From assembly GCA_015654925.1 (NCBI GenBank), contig JAATFX010000018.1, forward strand, positions 1 to 40,455: a stretch of DNA of 40,455 bases, read 5' to 3'. The notes beneath the pieces are model-generated. The model was not told the DNA's origin. It saw only the letters and a list, made by a program, of their open reading frames with translations, and did not search any database. This document shows positions 8,834-18,063 of the stretch, in pieces (position 1 is the stretch's first letter; the number at the start of each line of letters is the position of its first letter). This stretch comes from Enterobacterales bacterium. Lineage in GTDB: Bacteria; Pseudomonadota; Gammaproteobacteria; Enterobacterales; Enterobacteriaceae. Both the position numbers and the translations under genes were made by a program.

Positions 8834-10888
8834 ATGGAACTGAAATCGACCTCGTTTGGCAAGCATCTTGCGCAGCATCCTTACAACCGGGTGCGGTTGT
8901 TGCACGCCGGCGTCGAGGTCAGCGGCGATAAGCATCAATACCTTATTCCATTTAATCAAATCATCGCCATTCATTGTAAACGCGGAATAGTCTGGGGTGA
9001 ATTGGAGTTTGTTCTGCCGCAGGACAAGGTGGTGCGCCTGCACGGTACCGAATGGCAGGAAACCCAGCGGTTCCATCATTTTCTGCAAAAGTCCTGGCAA
9101 GAGTGGAGCCGGGAAATGAGCGCTATTTGCGCCACGGTGCTGAGCCAGCAGGTAACGGCGGTTGAACAGATGACCTCCCGCGACGGCTGGTTTCAATTGA
9201 GCGAACTGGCGGCGTTGCAAGAGAGTATTCGCGAAGCTTTCGGCGCCCTGCCGCTGCCGTTGGCGCGCCTGGAAGAGTTTGACGCCTGCCGGGACCCGTA
9301 CCGACGCTGCCTGCAATGGCTGGAACAGGGGCCGGCGCTGGTGGCGGACCGCAATCAGCGCTGGAGCGACCAGATGCTGGAACAGCATCAGGACTTTTTC
9401 AATTCCATTGAAAGCACCCCGCTGAACCCGGCGCAGAGCCGTGCGGTAATTAACGGCGAGAAGGCCCTGCTGGTGCTGGCCGGGGCCGGCAGCGGCAAAA
9501 CATCGGTGCTGGTGGCCCGCGCCGGCTGGTTATTGCGCCGCCGGGAAGCCGCGCCTGAGCAAATTCTTATGCTGGCCTTCGGCCGCCAGGCGGCCGAAGA
9601 AATGGACGAACGCATCCGCGCGCGTTTGCAGGTGACGGGCATCAAGGCCTGGACATTCCATGCCCTGGCGCTGTTCATTATTCGCCAGGGCAGCAAAAAA
9701 GCGCCGTTGATCAGCAACCTTGAAACTGATAGCCGGGCGCGGCGCGAACTGCTGATCAAACATTGGCGCGAACAGTGCGCGCAAAAAAAAGTCCAGGCCA
9801 AAGGCTGGCGCCAATGGATTAACGATGAGCTGGCTTGGGACGTTCCCGAGGGCGATTACTGGCAGGACGATCGCCTGGCGCAGCGCCTGGTGGCTCGCAT
9901 AGAGCGCTGGGTCGGCCTGGTGCGCATGCATGGCGGCAGCCAGGCGCAAATGATTGAACAGGCGCCGGAAGACGTGCGCGAACTGTTTACCAAACGCATC
10001 CGCCTGTTATCGCCGCTGTTAAAGGCCTGGAAACAAGCCTTAAAAGACGAGGGCGCGGTGGATTTCTCAGGCCTGATCCACCAGGCGGTGGATATTTTGC
10101 AAAAAGGCCGGTTTATCAGTCCGTGGAAGCATATCCTGGTTGATGAATACCAGGATATCTCTCCCCAGCGCGCGCGGCTTTTGGACGCGCTGCATCAACA
10201 AAATCGCCGCGCCTCCCTGTTTGCCGTGGGTGATGACTGGCAGGCCATTTACCGTTTCAGCGGCGCGGAGTTATCCCTTACCACATCGTTTAATGACCGT
10301 TTTGGCCCGGGCGCCCAGTGCGCGCTGGATACCACCTATCGTTTTAACCAGCGTATCGGCGAAATCGCCAACGCGTTTATCCAGCAAAATCCGCATCAGC
10401 TCAGCAAGCCGCTCAATAGTTTGGTCAAAGGCAACAAAAAATCGGTTCTGATCCTGCCGGACGATGCGCTGGACGCACTGCTGGATAAACTCAGCGGTTT
10501 TGCGCGCCCGGATGAGCGGATACTGGTGCTGGCCCGCTATCATTATTTGCGCCCGTCGCTGCTGGATAAGGCGGCCACCCGCTGGCCAACCCTGAATATC
10601 GATTTTATGACCATGCATGGCAGCAAGGGGCAGCAGGCGGATTACGTGATTATCATCGGCATGTCGGCGGGCAAGGACGGATTTCCGGCCCCGGCGCGCG
10701 AATCGGTTATAGAACAGGTATTATTGCCGCAGCCGGAGAATTTTCCAGACGCCGAAGAACGCCGCTTGCTGTATGTCGCCCTGACGCGGGCAAAACAGCA
10801 GGTATGGTTATTGCAGAATAACGATAATCCGTCGGTATTTATCGATGCGCTGGCGCGCCTGGGCGTGCCGCAGGCCAAAAAGCCTTAA
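8834..10888 (+). CDS. helD: DNA helicase IV
   Basis: 684 residues, the exact length of E. coli HelD. It is a UvrD/Rep-type superfamily 1 helicase with 3'-5' polarity. After an N-terminal domain of about 190 residues come motif I (GAGSGKT, residues 217-223), the Walker B motif ILVDEYQDISPQRARLL near residue 435, motif III GDDWQAIYRFSGAEL, motif V TMHGSKGQQADYV and motif VI RRLLYVALTRAKQQVW. All motifs are intact. The start ATG at 8834 has a weak GGAAT upstream. Confidence 0.97.
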   Translation: MELKSTSFGKHLAQHPYNRVRLLHAGVEVSGDKHQYLIPFNQIIAIHCKRGIVWGELEFVLPQDKVVRLHGTEWQETQRFHHFLQKSWQEWSREMSAICATVLSQQVTAVEQMTSRDGWFQLSELAALQESIREAFGALPLPLARLEEFDACRDPYRRCLQWLEQGPALVADRNQRWSDQMLEQHQDFFNSIESTPLNPAQSRAVINGEKALLVLAGAGSGKTSVLVARAGWLLRRREAAPEQILMLAFGRQAAEEMDERIRARLQVTGIKAWTFHALALFIIRQGSKKAPLISNLETDSRARRELLIKHWREQCAQKKVQAKGWRQWINDELAWDVPEGDYWQDDRLAQRLVARIERWVGLVRMHGGSQAQMIEQAPEDVRELFTKRIRLLSPLLKAWKQALKDEGAVDFSGLIHQAVDILQKGRFISPWKHILVDEYQDISPQRARLLDALHQQNRRASLFAVGDDWQAIYRFSGAELSLTTSFNDRFGPGAQCALDTTYRFNQRIGEIANAFIQQNPHQLSKPLNSLVKGNKKSVLILPDDALDALLDKLSGFARPDERILVLARYHYLRPSLLDKAATRWPTLNIDFMTMHGSKGQQADYVIIIGMSAGKDGFPAPARESVIEQVLLPQPENFPDAEERRLLYVALTRAKQQVWLLQNNDNPSVFIDALARLGVPQAKKP

Positions 10889-10890
10889 GC

Positions 10891-10920
10891 GCGGGCGGGA
10901 GGGGACCCCGCCCGCCGTCG
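10891..10920. terminator. Hairpin between helD and mgsA
   Basis: A 9-bp GC stem (GCGGGCGGG / CCCGCCCGC, 10891-10899 and 10907-10915) lies between the convergent stops of helD and mgsA. The following CGTCGTTT is only weakly T-rich. It is likely a terminator for helD. Confidence 0.55.
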
Positions 10921-10921
10921 T

Positions 10922-11380
10922 TTATTGCAACCGTTCTGACAGATAGCGCTGATAGTCAGGGATTTCAATGGTGATTTCACCGCTGAACAACGACGAGGCG
11001 ATTAACAGATCGGCGGTCGAGCGGTTGGTGGCCACCGGGATATTCCATACGGTCGCCAATCGCAGCAGCGCCTTGACGTCCGGGTCGTGCGGGACGGCAT
11101 TGAGCGGGTCCCAGAAAAAGATCAGTACGTCGATTTTACCTTCTGAAATCAGCGCGCCCACCTGCTGATCGCCCCCCATCGGACCGCTGAGCATGCTGTG
11201 AACCGGCAGGCCGGTATTGCGCTGCACCAGATTACCCGTGGTGCCGGTGGCATACAGGATATGCTCCGCCAGCAGATCTTTATTATTTTCGACCCAATTC
11301 AGCAACGACTGCTTGCAGTGATCGTGGGCAACCAGGGCAATATGTTTGCGTACTGCGATGGTACGGGTAATTGACTCCAT
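10922..11380 (-). CDS. mgsA: Methylglyoxal synthase
   Basis: 152 residues, as in E. coli MgsA. It converts dihydroxyacetone phosphate to methylglyoxal and phosphate, a phosphate-gated bypass of lower glycolysis. Catalytic residues are all at the E. coli positions: His19 and Asp20 (VAHD), Asp71 (GGDQQ), His98 and Asp101 (PHDPD). AAAAGGAA lies immediately before the ATG. It is a single gene between helD and yccT. Confidence 0.97.
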   Translation of the reverse strand: MESITRTIAVRKHIALVAHDHCKQSLLNWVENNKDLLAEHILYATGTTGNLVQRNTGLPVHSMLSGPMGGDQQVGALISEGKIDVLIFFWDPLNAVPHDPDVKALLRLATVWNIPVATNRSTADLLIASSLFSGEITIEIPDYQRYLSERLQ

Positions 11381-11475
11381 TTCCTTTTCCTTGAATAAAA
11401 TAGCCTATCCATAGACTACTGAAACTCCGTTTCACTGCAAAGCGCTAAACCGGGATCCAGCAAAATAAGTCGGAT

Positions 11476-12105
11476 TTACGGTTTGCTTTCAGGCGGCTGC
11501 TGGCGGTGCTGTTGCGCCCATTGGATAAAATGATCGCGCGTAGCGTTATCGGCCTGTAAAAACCAAAACCTGAGCATTTGTTCTATTTGGCCGACGCCGG
11601 CTTTGCCAGGCGGAGCGGCGGCCGTCGCCGTTTGATCGGCTATGCCGGCCTGGCCGGGGTTATAACCGCCCAGCGCCGCCATGACCGCGGATTCATCGGG
11701 ACTTAATTGCGTGAACGTCGCGTCAATGGCGGCGCCGTTTTGATCTACCAGGGCAATGGCCGGCCGGCGGCTGAACGCCTCACGTTCGGCCGGAGTGTTT
11801 AACGCGGGCAGCCTGAAACTCAGTTGGCGGGCATTATGGGTGTGGAATAGGGCGACCATCAGCGGCAGAGGATTGGCCGGGGGTAGGGGCTGGGATTTAT
11901 CGCGCGCTTTGCCGACGGCGAAGACCAACTGGTGGTGCCCCTTTTCCAGTTCCAGGCTATCCGCTCCCCGCAGCAGCGTACCGCCCAGGGGCTTGCCATC
12001 AACCACCACCAGTTCTATCTCGTCCGGCAACCGCAGGGTTGTCGCCAGCGCGGGAAGGCCGATAATCAGACTTATCCCGATCACTACGGCGTGCAGGATA
12101 TTCAT
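11476..12105 (-). CDS. yccT: DUF2057 periplasmic protein YccT (CsgI)
   Basis: 209 residues against 220 in E. coli YccT. Residues 1-21 are a signal peptide (IGLPALA before TTLRLP), so the product is periplasmic. The DUF2057 core follows (LRLPDEIELVVVDGKPL, LELEKGHHQLVF). E. coli YccT, renamed CsgI, slows curli assembly. The csg genes are not in this window. AAGGAGCG lies seven bases before the ATG. It is divergent from yccU. Confidence 0.9.
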   Translation of the reverse strand: MNILHAVVIGISLIIGLPALATTLRLPDEIELVVVDGKPLGGTLLRGADSLELEKGHHQLVFAVGKARDKSQPLPPANPLPLMVALFHTHNARQLSFRLPALNTPAEREAFSRRPAIALVDQNGAAIDATFTQLSPDESAVMAALGGYNPGQAGIADQTATAAAPPGKAGVGQIEQMLRFWFLQADNATRDHFIQWAQQHRQQPPESKP

Positions 12106-12284
12106 TATCGCTCCTTGTTAACACGCTAAACGCCATACCAAATAAATTGGCAGAATATAATAAGTGTATTGTAGTATTTAGTCACACTTATTTTTATTTT
12201 GACATCATTTGCCGGGGGCCGTTTCGCCTGCTTTTTTCCGCAGTGGTATACACTTAACGCTATTAACCCAACCGGAGACACGTC

Positions 12285-12698
12285 ATGACCGATACTGACA
12301 TTGCCGACATCCTTACCTCAGTGAAAACCATCGCATTGGTGGGCGCCAGTGATAACCCCTCCCGCGCCAGCCATGGAGTGATGGCGTATTTGCTCCAGCA
12401 AGGATATCAGGTGTTCCCGGTCAACCCGACTTTGGCGGGCAAAGAGATCCTGGGACAGAAAGTTTATGACAGCCTGGCGGAGATTCCGGTGAAGATCGAT
12501 ATGGTGGATATATTCCGGCGCTCGGAGGCGGTCTATGACCTGACGCAGGAAGCCATAGCGATTGATGCCAAGGTGATATGGATGCAATTGGGCGTGATTA
12601 ATGAACAGGCGGCGGTACTGGCGAAAAACATCGGGATGCAGGTGGTCATGGATCGCTGCCCGAAAATTGAAATCCCGCGCTTGGGGCTGGAGAAATAG
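12285..12698 (+). CDS. yccU: CoA-binding domain protein YccU
   Basis: 137 residues with a single Rossmann-like CoA-binding domain: KTIALVGASDNPSRASHGVM at residues 14-33, VFPVNP, and the C-terminal VMDRCPKIE motif. The family is widespread but its role is not established. E. coli YccU has the same length and the same neighbours (yccT divergent, hspQ convergent). Its start follows CCGGAGAC. Confidence 0.93.
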   Translation: MTDTDIADILTSVKTIALVGASDNPSRASHGVMAYLLQQGYQVFPVNPTLAGKEILGQKVYDSLAEIPVKIDMVDIFRRSEAVYDLTQEAIAIDAKVIWMQLGVINEQAAVLAKNIGMQVVMDRCPKIEIPRLGLEK

Positions 12699-12744
12699 AT
12701 GATACGTCAGGCATGGGCACGGCGACGGCGCGCCGTGAACGGCT

Positions 12745-12777
12745 AACCCGCGGGGCATCGCTGCCCGCCGGGTTTTA
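12745..12777 (+). terminator. yccU terminator
   Basis: A 13-base arm (AACCCGCGGGGCA) pairs with TGCCCGCCGGGTT except for a 2-bp internal loop, with a TCGC loop and a TTTTAT tail. It lies between the convergent yccU and hspQ genes. Confidence 0.75.
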
Positions 12778-12782
12778 TGCGA

Positions 12783-13100
12783 TCAGTTGCGCAGGCGAGG
12801 CGCCTGAAGCTGCAGGCGAATTGACTCCGCCAGTTCGTCCAGGGTCGGTTGTTCAGGATGGACCGGGGTCGCTTCGTAACCCAACTGTATCTCAGCCAGA
12901 TAGGTATGCACCGGTTTACCCTCGTCATCTTCCATTACGACATGGTACCATGGCGCGGCGCGCAGCTTGTCGTCAGCGGCGATTTCATCCACCGACGGCT
13001 TTTCCAAAGAGTATTCAGGATCGACATCGATAACCACGCCTAAATAACCCAAGAGTTTATGGCGAACCTGCTGGCCAATCCCAAATTTGCTGGCAATCAT
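12783..13100 (-). CDS. hspQ: Heat shock protein HspQ
   Basis: 105 residues, as in E. coli. HspQ binds hemimethylated DNA in vitro, is induced by heat and acts as a specificity factor for Lon. The start [14 protein letters not shown] at 13100 matches E. coli; an in-frame upstream ATG at 13127 would add nine residues without family support. The [19 protein letters not shown] core and the C-terminus [10 protein letters not shown] are conserved. Confidence 0.96.
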   Translation of the reverse strand: MIASKFGIGQQVRHKLLGYLGVVIDVDPEYSLEKPSVDEIAADDKLRAAPWYHVVMEDDEGKPVHTYLAEIQLGYEATPVHPEQPTLDELAESIRLQLQAPRLRN

Positions 13101-13277
13101 AACTCTACCCCCGCGATGTAGTACCATGTAGCACCATGTAGCACCTTTATAGTACCCTACTGAGCACGCCCAGCAGCAGCACCCAAACCGGCACTCAGCG
13201 GCGCCGGTGGCGCCTTGATACTGCCTTGTGTTAAATATGGGGGATAAATGGGCAATATCAAGGGGGGCCGCGGCTAA

Positions 13278-14468
13278 TTAAATCACCCGGCAGGCAAAGC
13301 CTTTCAAATACAGCCCTTCCGGATAGGGCGCCATTACCGGATGATCCGCGGCCTGGCGGAACTGCTCGATAAACTGCACATCCCGGTGGGCATCAAGCGC
13401 GGCGTCGGCGATAATTTTCTGAAACAAATCGGTGGTCATCAGGCCGGAGCAGGAGAAGGTCATTAAAATCCCTTCCGGCGCCAATAGCTGCATCGCCAGC
13501 ATATTGATATCTTTATAACCGCGGCAAGCGCTGGCCAGCTGATTTTTATTTTCCACAAATTTGGGCGGGTCCATGATGATCATATCGAACTGCCGGCCCT
13601 GTTCGCGGTATTTGCGCAGCAACTGGAACACATCTTCACGCACGAATTCGGCTTTAGCGAGATCCAGCCCGTTCAGTTCAATATTACTTTTGGCAATATC
13701 CAGCACATGCTGGGAGGTATCGACGCTTTGTACCTGGCTACAGCCGCCGATTAACACCGACACGGAAAACGCGCCGGTATAGGAGAAACAGTTCAGTACC
13801 CGGCGTCCGGCGGCATATTTGCGCGCGGCCAGGCGGCTATCGCGCTGATCGAGATAAAAGCCGGTTTTATGCCCCTGGCTGATGTCCACCTGGATAGCCA
13901 TATCATGTTCGCGGATGCTGAGCAGTTCCGGCGGCGTATCGCCCACAATCACGCCGCTGGCGAGTTCCAGTCCCTCTTTTTTCCGTACCGCTACATCGGA
14001 GCGGTCATAGATGGAGCAAGAGGGGTAGCACTGTTGCAGCGCCAATGTCAGCGCGGCCCGGTGGTATTCCGCCCCGGCCGACAGCAATTGCAGTACCATA
14101 AAACGGCCGTAACGGTCAATGGTGATGCCGGGCAGTCCGTCGGACTCGCCGGCGATCAGCCGGTAAGCATCAAGCCCGTCTCTGGCGGCCAGCACATCCC
14201 GCAAGCGCTGGGCGGTGGTTAGGCGGCGCACAAAAAAATCGACATCAATATCTTCATCGGCCTGAAAGGACCAGACGCGTGCGCGGATTTGCGAGGAGGG
14301 GGAATACGCGGCCCGCGCCAGCCAATTGCCTTTGTCATCGCAAATATCGATGGTTTCGCCGGATTGCGGTTTACCTTCAAGACGCTGCACCGCGCCGGAG
14401 AAAATCCAGGGGTGGCGGCGGAGCAGGGATTTTTCGCGGCCTTTGGCAAGGAAGAGACGTTTTGTCAT
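13278..14468 (-). CDS. rlmI: 23S rRNA m5C1962 methyltransferase
   Basis: 396 residues, as in E. coli RlmI. It has an N-terminal PUA domain (about 1-75, [19 protein letters not shown]), a beta-hairpin domain and a C-terminal Rossmann methyltransferase (from about 185) with [12 protein letters not shown] for SAM binding, the catalytic-site motif MDPPKF and TFSCSG. It methylates C1962 of 23S rRNA. Two consecutive ATG codons lie at 14471 and 14468, and the second aligns with the E. coli start. Neither has a clear Shine-Dalgarno. It is divergent from yccX. Confidence 0.95.
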   Translation of the reverse strand: MTKRLFLAKGREKSLLRRHPWIFSGAVQRLEGKPQSGETIDICDDKGNWLARAAYSPSSQIRARVWSFQADEDIDVDFFVRRLTTAQRLRDVLAARDGLDAYRLIAGESDGLPGITIDRYGRFMVLQLLSAGAEYHRAALTLALQQCYPSCSIYDRSDVAVRKKEGLELASGVIVGDTPPELLSIREHDMAIQVDISQGHKTGFYLDQRDSRLAARKYAAGRRVLNCFSYTGAFSVSVLIGGCSQVQSVDTSQHVLDIAKSNIELNGLDLAKAEFVREDVFQLLRKYREQGRQFDMIIMDPPKFVENKNQLASACRGYKDINMLAMQLLAPEGILMTFSCSGLMTTDLFQKIIADAALDAHRDVQFIEQFRQAADHPVMAPYPEGLYLKGFACRVI

Positions 14469-14556
14469 CATGAATTATACTAAACCAGAGAGAAAGAGCG
14501 CCATTCTGCGAATAAGCGCAGGCAAATGCAAATATTAGCCAACTAAGGAGTAAAAG

Positions 14557-14835
14557 ATGTCTAAGGTATGCACCGCCGTTTATGTCTATGGCGTGGTCCA
14601 GGGCGTAGGCTTTCGCTACTCGACCCAGCATCAGGCCAAACGATTGGCGTTGACCGGCTATACGCGCAACCTGGATGACGGCGGCGTCGAGGTGGTGGCC
14701 TGCGGCGAACCGGAACAGGTGGATGAATTGCTGGCGTGGTTAAAACAGGGCGGTCCGCGGGGCGCCCATATTGAGCGGGTCCTGACCGAACCGAAAAGCG
14801 TTAAGGAATTTGACGGGTTCCAGATTCGCCACTGA
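14557..14835 (+). CDS. yccX: Acylphosphatase
   Basis: 92 residues, as in E. coli YccX. It hydrolyses acyl phosphates. The phosphate-binding loop VQGVGFR (Arg20) and the catalytic Asn38 in GYTRNLDDG are intact. TAAGGAGTAAAAG provides a strong ribosome binding site. The stop is one base from the end of the convergent tusE gene, as compact as in E. coli. Confidence 0.96.
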   Translation: MSKVCTAVYVYGVVQGVGFRYSTQHQAKRLALTGYTRNLDDGGVEVVACGEPEQVDELLAWLKQGGPRGAHIERVLTEPKSVKEFDGFQIRH

Positions 14836-14836
14836 G

Positions 14837-15163
14837 TCAGATACAGTTTACCGGTTTGGGCAGCCCGGCGATTTTTGTCGCCTGCTTAGCCGGGCCTTTA
14901 GGAAATAAACGATACAGATAACGGCTGTTGCCTTTATCTTCGCCATATTTTTGCCCCATGGCTTTAACCAACATGCGGATTGCCGGCGAAGTATTGTATT
15001 GCAGATAAAAATCCCGCACGAAATGAACGACTTGCCAATGGGCCTCGGTTAATTCGATGCCTTCGGATCGCGCAATCGCGACGGCCAGGGCTTCGTGCCA
15101 TTGCGCGCTGTCTTTCAGGTAACCCTGCGCGTCGGTTTCTATCTCTACGCCGTTATATTCCAT
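14837..15163 (-). CDS. tusE: Sulfur relay protein TusE
   Basis: 108 residues (E. coli 109), DsrC/TusE family. It takes persulfide sulfur from TusBCD and passes it to MnmA for 2-thiolation of U34 in Glu, Gln and Lys tRNAs. The penultimate cysteine in LPKPVNCI (Cys107) is the sulfur carrier. The [17 protein letters not shown] stretch is nearly invariant in the family. I chose the ATG at 15163 because GGGGGAGC precedes it; an upstream in-frame ATG (15190) lacks homology. Confidence 0.96.
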   Translation of the reverse strand: MEYNGVEIETDAQGYLKDSAQWHEALAVAIARSEGIELTEAHWQVVHFVRDFYLQYNTSPAIRMLVKAMGQKYGEDKGNSRYLYRLFPKGPAKQATKIAGLPKPVNCI

Positions 15164-15241
15164 CTGCTCCCCCGCAAGCCCTGCGTTCATTAGCCGGGCG
15201 CTGCCGCCAAACCGGCTATGTTAGCAAATTTACCGCACATT

Positions 15242-15270
15242 GAAAAAATAAAACCCCGCTTAACGCGGGG
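15242..15270 (-). terminator. yccA terminator
   Basis: On the minus strand CCCCGC-GTTAA-GCGGGG is followed by TTTTATTTTTT. It lies 24 bases after the yccA stop and before the tusE promoter region. Confidence 0.9.
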
Positions 15271-15293
15271 CCTGGGGTAGCGGGAAGGGATAA

Positions 15294-15953
15294 TCAGTTG
15301 CTGCGCATTACGCCAAGGATGCTGAGCAGGCTGACGAAAATATTGTACAGAGAAACATACAGTCCCACCGTGGCGCGAATATAGTTGGTTTCACCGCCGT
15401 TAATGATATTGCTGGTTTCCCATAAAATGGCGCCCGAAGAGAACAGGATAAACAGCACGCTTATCGCCAGGGAGAGCGCCGGGATATGCAGGAACAGATT
15501 GGCTATCACCGCCACCACCAGCACCACGAATCCCGCCATCATCATGCCCGACAGGAACGACATATCCCGGCGGGTGGTCAATACATAGGCGGAGCACGCG
15601 AAGAACACCAGGGCAGTGCCCCCAAGGGCCAGCATAATCATTTCACCGGCACCTGACGCCAGCAGCATGCTCAGCAGGGGGCCGAGGGCATATCCCAGGA
15701 AACCGGTGAAGGCGAAGGCCGCCAGGATGCCCGCCGGGCTATTGGCCAGCCGATAGGTCAAAAACATTAAACCATAGAAGCCCGCCAGCATCAGCAGCAG
15801 TCCGGGTGCGGGTAAATGCAGGACGGTACTGGCGGTTGCCGTCAGCGCGGAGAAGCCCAACGTCAACGACAGCAGGAAATAAGTATTGCGCAACACCTTA
15901 TGGGTGCTTAATAACGAACGCTCACGGGAGGATGCCGCGACCAAACGATCCAT
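15294..15953 (-). CDS. yccA: BAX inhibitor-1 family protein YccA, FtsH modulator
   Basis: 219 residues, as in E. coli YccA. It has seven hydrophobic segments from about residue 24 to the C-terminus and a cytosolic N-terminus ([20 protein letters not shown]). In E. coli it is both a substrate and an inhibitor of the FtsH membrane protease and interacts with HflKC. It is separated from serT by about 260 bases that hold only the tRNA promoter and the yccA promoter region. Confidence 0.95.
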   Translation of the reverse strand: MDRLVAASSRERSLLSTHKVLRNTYFLLSLTLGFSALTATASTVLHLPAPGLLLMLAGFYGLMFLTYRLANSPAGILAAFAFTGFLGYALGPLLSMLLASGAGEMIMLALGGTALVFFACSAYVLTTRRDMSFLSGMMMAGFVVLVVAVIANLFLHIPALSLAISVLFILFSSGAILWETSNIINGGETNYIRATVGLYVSLYNIFVSLLSILGVMRSN

Positions 15954-16171
15954 GGGATTGCCTCTTATTGGTGATGTGATCGAAAATCTTTCACCGTTAG
16001 ATTAATGGGTTGGCCGCGCCGGGCAAAACCGTTTTACCCTTCTTTACGCGAGCAGGCGCTCTGGCACCGGCAGATGCATGAAAAATGGCCGTTTTCGGCC
16101 GGGCAGCGTTGCCTGACCGCCACTAAACCCATGCTATCGATGAAATTTCAAGCGATTAGAACAAAACGCTC

Positions 16172-16200
16172 TTTACAACAGAAAGGACTCTGTTTATAGT
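16172..16200 (+). promoter_or_regulatory. Promoter of tRNA-Ser
   Basis: TTTACA (16172-16177) and TATAGT (16195-16200) are separated by 17 bases and end 12 bases before the tRNA. A sigma70 promoter in the expected place. Confidence 0.82.
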
Positions 16201-16212
16201 TCGCCTCGTTGC

Positions 16213-16300
16213 GGAGGAGTGGCCGAGTGGTTGAAGGCACCGGTCTTGAAAACCGGCGACGCGCAAGCGTTCTAGAGTTCGAATCTCTACTCCTCCGCCA
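16213..16300 (+). tRNA. serT: tRNA-Ser (UGA)
   Basis: 88-base class II tRNA. The acceptor stem GGAGGAG pairs with CTCCTCC, the anticodon loop CTTGAAA gives UGA, there is a long variable arm, the T-loop is GTTCGAATC and CCA is encoded. It reads UCA and other UCN codons. Its position after yccA is the same as E. coli serT. Beyond it the E. coli gene order ends. Confidence 0.98.
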
Positions 16301-16421
16301 TCTTCTCTTGACGTTTATCCCTACGCAAAAAGCCTGTTTTTTCTGAATGAATTCCCATCCCGGTGCTATATCTTTTCGCCATCATCATTACGCAGAACTG
16401 TGCAAATGCCTTAAGGCGACA

Positions 16422-16458
16422 AGCACCATTCGGCGCGGCGGTGCGTCTTAATGGTGCA
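16422..16458. promoter_or_regulatory. NtrC-like enhancer sites upstream of nac
   Basis: TGCGTCTTAATGGTGCA (16442-16458) matches the NtrC consensus TGCACTAAAATGGTGCA at 12 of 17 positions, with a perfect ATGGTGCA half. A further half site, GCACCATT, starts at 16422 in the opposite orientation. They lie about 170-200 bases before the sigma54 start site, a usual enhancer distance. Confidence 0.55.
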
Positions 16459-16598
16459 AGGCAAGCGGCCGCGTACGGCCGGCCATGAATCCTGCCGGCG
16501 CCGGTCGACGGGACAAAGAGTAGGGAAGAAGCCATAACTTATTCTTATTTAACCGTAAAATCCTACTTTTATCATTTTAACCGCAATAAAATTATTTT

Positions 16599-16615
16599 CT
16601 GGTCTGCTTCTTGCA
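16599..16615 (+). promoter_or_regulatory. Sigma54 promoter of nac
   Basis: CTGGTCTGCTTCTTGCA has the diagnostic GG at -24 and GC at -12, separated by ten bases, and matches YTGGCACGRNNNTTGCW except at part of the CAC. It predicts a start near 16626, 35 bases before the nac ATG. In Klebsiella, nac is driven by sigma54 and NtrC. Confidence 0.8.
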
Positions 16616-16660
16616 TTTATTTCCTTCATTAGCAACGGTGAAGCTGCGACGGAGGCAGAA

Positions 16661-17584
16661 ATGAATTTAAGACGACTCAAATATTTTGTGAAAATCGTCG
16701 ATATCGGTAGCCTGACACAGGCGGCGGAAGTTCTGCATATTGCGCAACCGGCACTCAGCCAGCAGGTTGCCACTCTGGAAAGTGAATTAGACCAAAAACT
16801 GCTCGTCAGGACGAAACGGGGAGTTACCCCCACCGAAGCGGGTAAAATCCTCTATTCCCACGCCCGGGCAATTCTACAGCAGTGTGAAATAGCGCAGAAG
16901 GCCGTGGGTAGCGTCGATCAAACCTTGAATGGCCAGGTCTCCATCGGACTGGCGCCGGGTACTTCTTCCTGCCCGCTGATTATGCCTTTATTACAGTCCG
17001 TGCGGGATCAATACCCTCAGTTAACCGTTTATTTGCACGAAAATAGTTCTACGGTGCTTAACGAAAAGGTGAGCAGCGGCCATTTGGATTTAGCGGTGCA
17101 TTATGATCCTGCGATTTATGCCGGGATTAATAGTTTATCGCTGCTAAAAGAGGATCTCTATCTGGTGGGAACGCAGGACAACCCCGGCAAAAATATCGAA
17201 TTGAGCGACGTCGCCAGCCGGCAATTATTCCTGCCCTGCGATTTTTCGGCTATTCGCAAGCGCGTGGACGAAGCGTTTTCCCTGCGGCGCCTGAGCGCCA
17301 AGATTATCGGCGAAATCGATTCTATCGCCACCTTGACCGCGGCGGTAGCCAGCGGCATGGGCGCGGCGGTGCTGCCTGAGTCGACCGCCACGGCCGTGGT
17401 TCGGTCGGCTAATGCCTGGATGTCGCGTATTATCAGTCCTGGTTTGCCGTTGCCCTTGACCTTGAATATGTCATCGCGATTACCGTTGTCGCCCTCTGCG
17501 ACGGTGGTTAAAAATCTGCTGACATCCTTGGCGAGCTCCGCGCGTCCCGCGCAGGAAAAACAGGCGTTGCTTTTGGCCAGTTAA
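16661..17584 (+). CDS. nac: Nitrogen assimilation control LysR regulator Nac
   Basis: 307 residues (E. coli Nac 305). The N-terminal winged helix-turn-helix begins MNLRRLKYFVKIVDIGSLTQ and continues AAEVLHIAQPALSQQVATLE, nearly identical to Nac over the first 75 residues. The co-inducer domain keeps VDEAFSLRRLSAKIIGEIDS and GAAVLPES. Nac couples sigma54/NtrC signalling to sigma70 promoters under nitrogen limitation. GACGGAGGC lies before the ATG. In E. coli the gene sits beside cbl, so the location here is different. The variable C-terminal 50 residues are typical. Confidence 0.95.
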   Translation: MNLRRLKYFVKIVDIGSLTQAAEVLHIAQPALSQQVATLESELDQKLLVRTKRGVTPTEAGKILYSHARAILQQCEIAQKAVGSVDQTLNGQVSIGLAPGTSSCPLIMPLLQSVRDQYPQLTVYLHENSSTVLNEKVSSGHLDLAVHYDPAIYAGINSLSLLKEDLYLVGTQDNPGKNIELSDVASRQLFLPCDFSAIRKRVDEAFSLRRLSAKIIGEIDSIATLTAAVASGMGAAVLPESTATAVVRSANAWMSRIISPGLPLPLTLNMSSRLPLSPSATVVKNLLTSLASSARPAQEKQALLLAS

Positions 17585-17612
17585 CCTGTTTGATGTCGCG
17601 CGACTTGTCCCT

Positions 17613-17648
17613 AAAAAACGGCTGTCCTTCTCAGGCAGCCGTTTTTTT
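17613..17648 (+). terminator. nac terminator
   Basis: A 7-bp stem ACGGCTG / CAGCCGT is flanked by AAAAA and a seven-T run, 30 bases after the nac stop. Confidence 0.9.
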
Positions 17649-17796
17649 ATGTTTTAATGAAGGGAAAACCATTGATAAGTCTATAACATTCACTTGATAT
17701 AAATTAAGTTTCTCAATTATGATGCTGTCTAAAATTAGGCTGGGTTATGGCGCTGATAAGCCTGTCAGGCATACGTTTTCACTCCTAGGAGCCACA

Positions 17797-18063
17797 ATGA
17801 ACAGCTTGCTATCTCAATTGTTGATAACACTTGCCCAGAAAGAAGCGGCAGAAAAAGAACTGCATGCCATGGTTGAATCATTGGAAATATTAGTTGCAGC
17901 GCTGATTTCATCGCTTGGCCGAGAAAAAACCGATGAAATTGTTGGCTCCGTGGAAAAGGCGCTGGATGAAATGCGCGCACGGACGGATATTACCTATCGT
18001 TCGGATTTAGAGCTCCTCAGCGGTAACATTGACCGCATCACAGCCGTAGCAAAACGGCGATAA
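17797..18063 (+). CDS. iraP: IraP-like anti-adaptor (sigmaS stabiliser)
   Basis: 88 residues, highly helical, aligning with E. coli IraP (86). Shared landmarks are L-LAQKEAAEKEL in place of LAQKEEESKEL, and VESLEILVAAL in place of VEALEIIVTAM. IraP binds the response regulator RssB and stops delivery of RpoS to ClpXP, during phosphate limitation in E. coli. CTAGGAGCC lies before the ATG at 17797; an upstream extension (from 17719) has no support. Similarity is clear in the first half and weak in the second. It follows the nac terminator and is likely its own unit. Confidence 0.8.
   Translation: MNSLLSQLLITLAQKEAAEKELHAMVESLEILVAALISSLGREKTDEIVGSVEKALDEMRARTDITYRSDLELLSGNIDRITAVAKRR

Noticed and set aside
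13110..13147. Short CATGTAGCAC direct repeat before hspQ
   Set aside because: Two and a half copies of about ten bases; too short to interpret.
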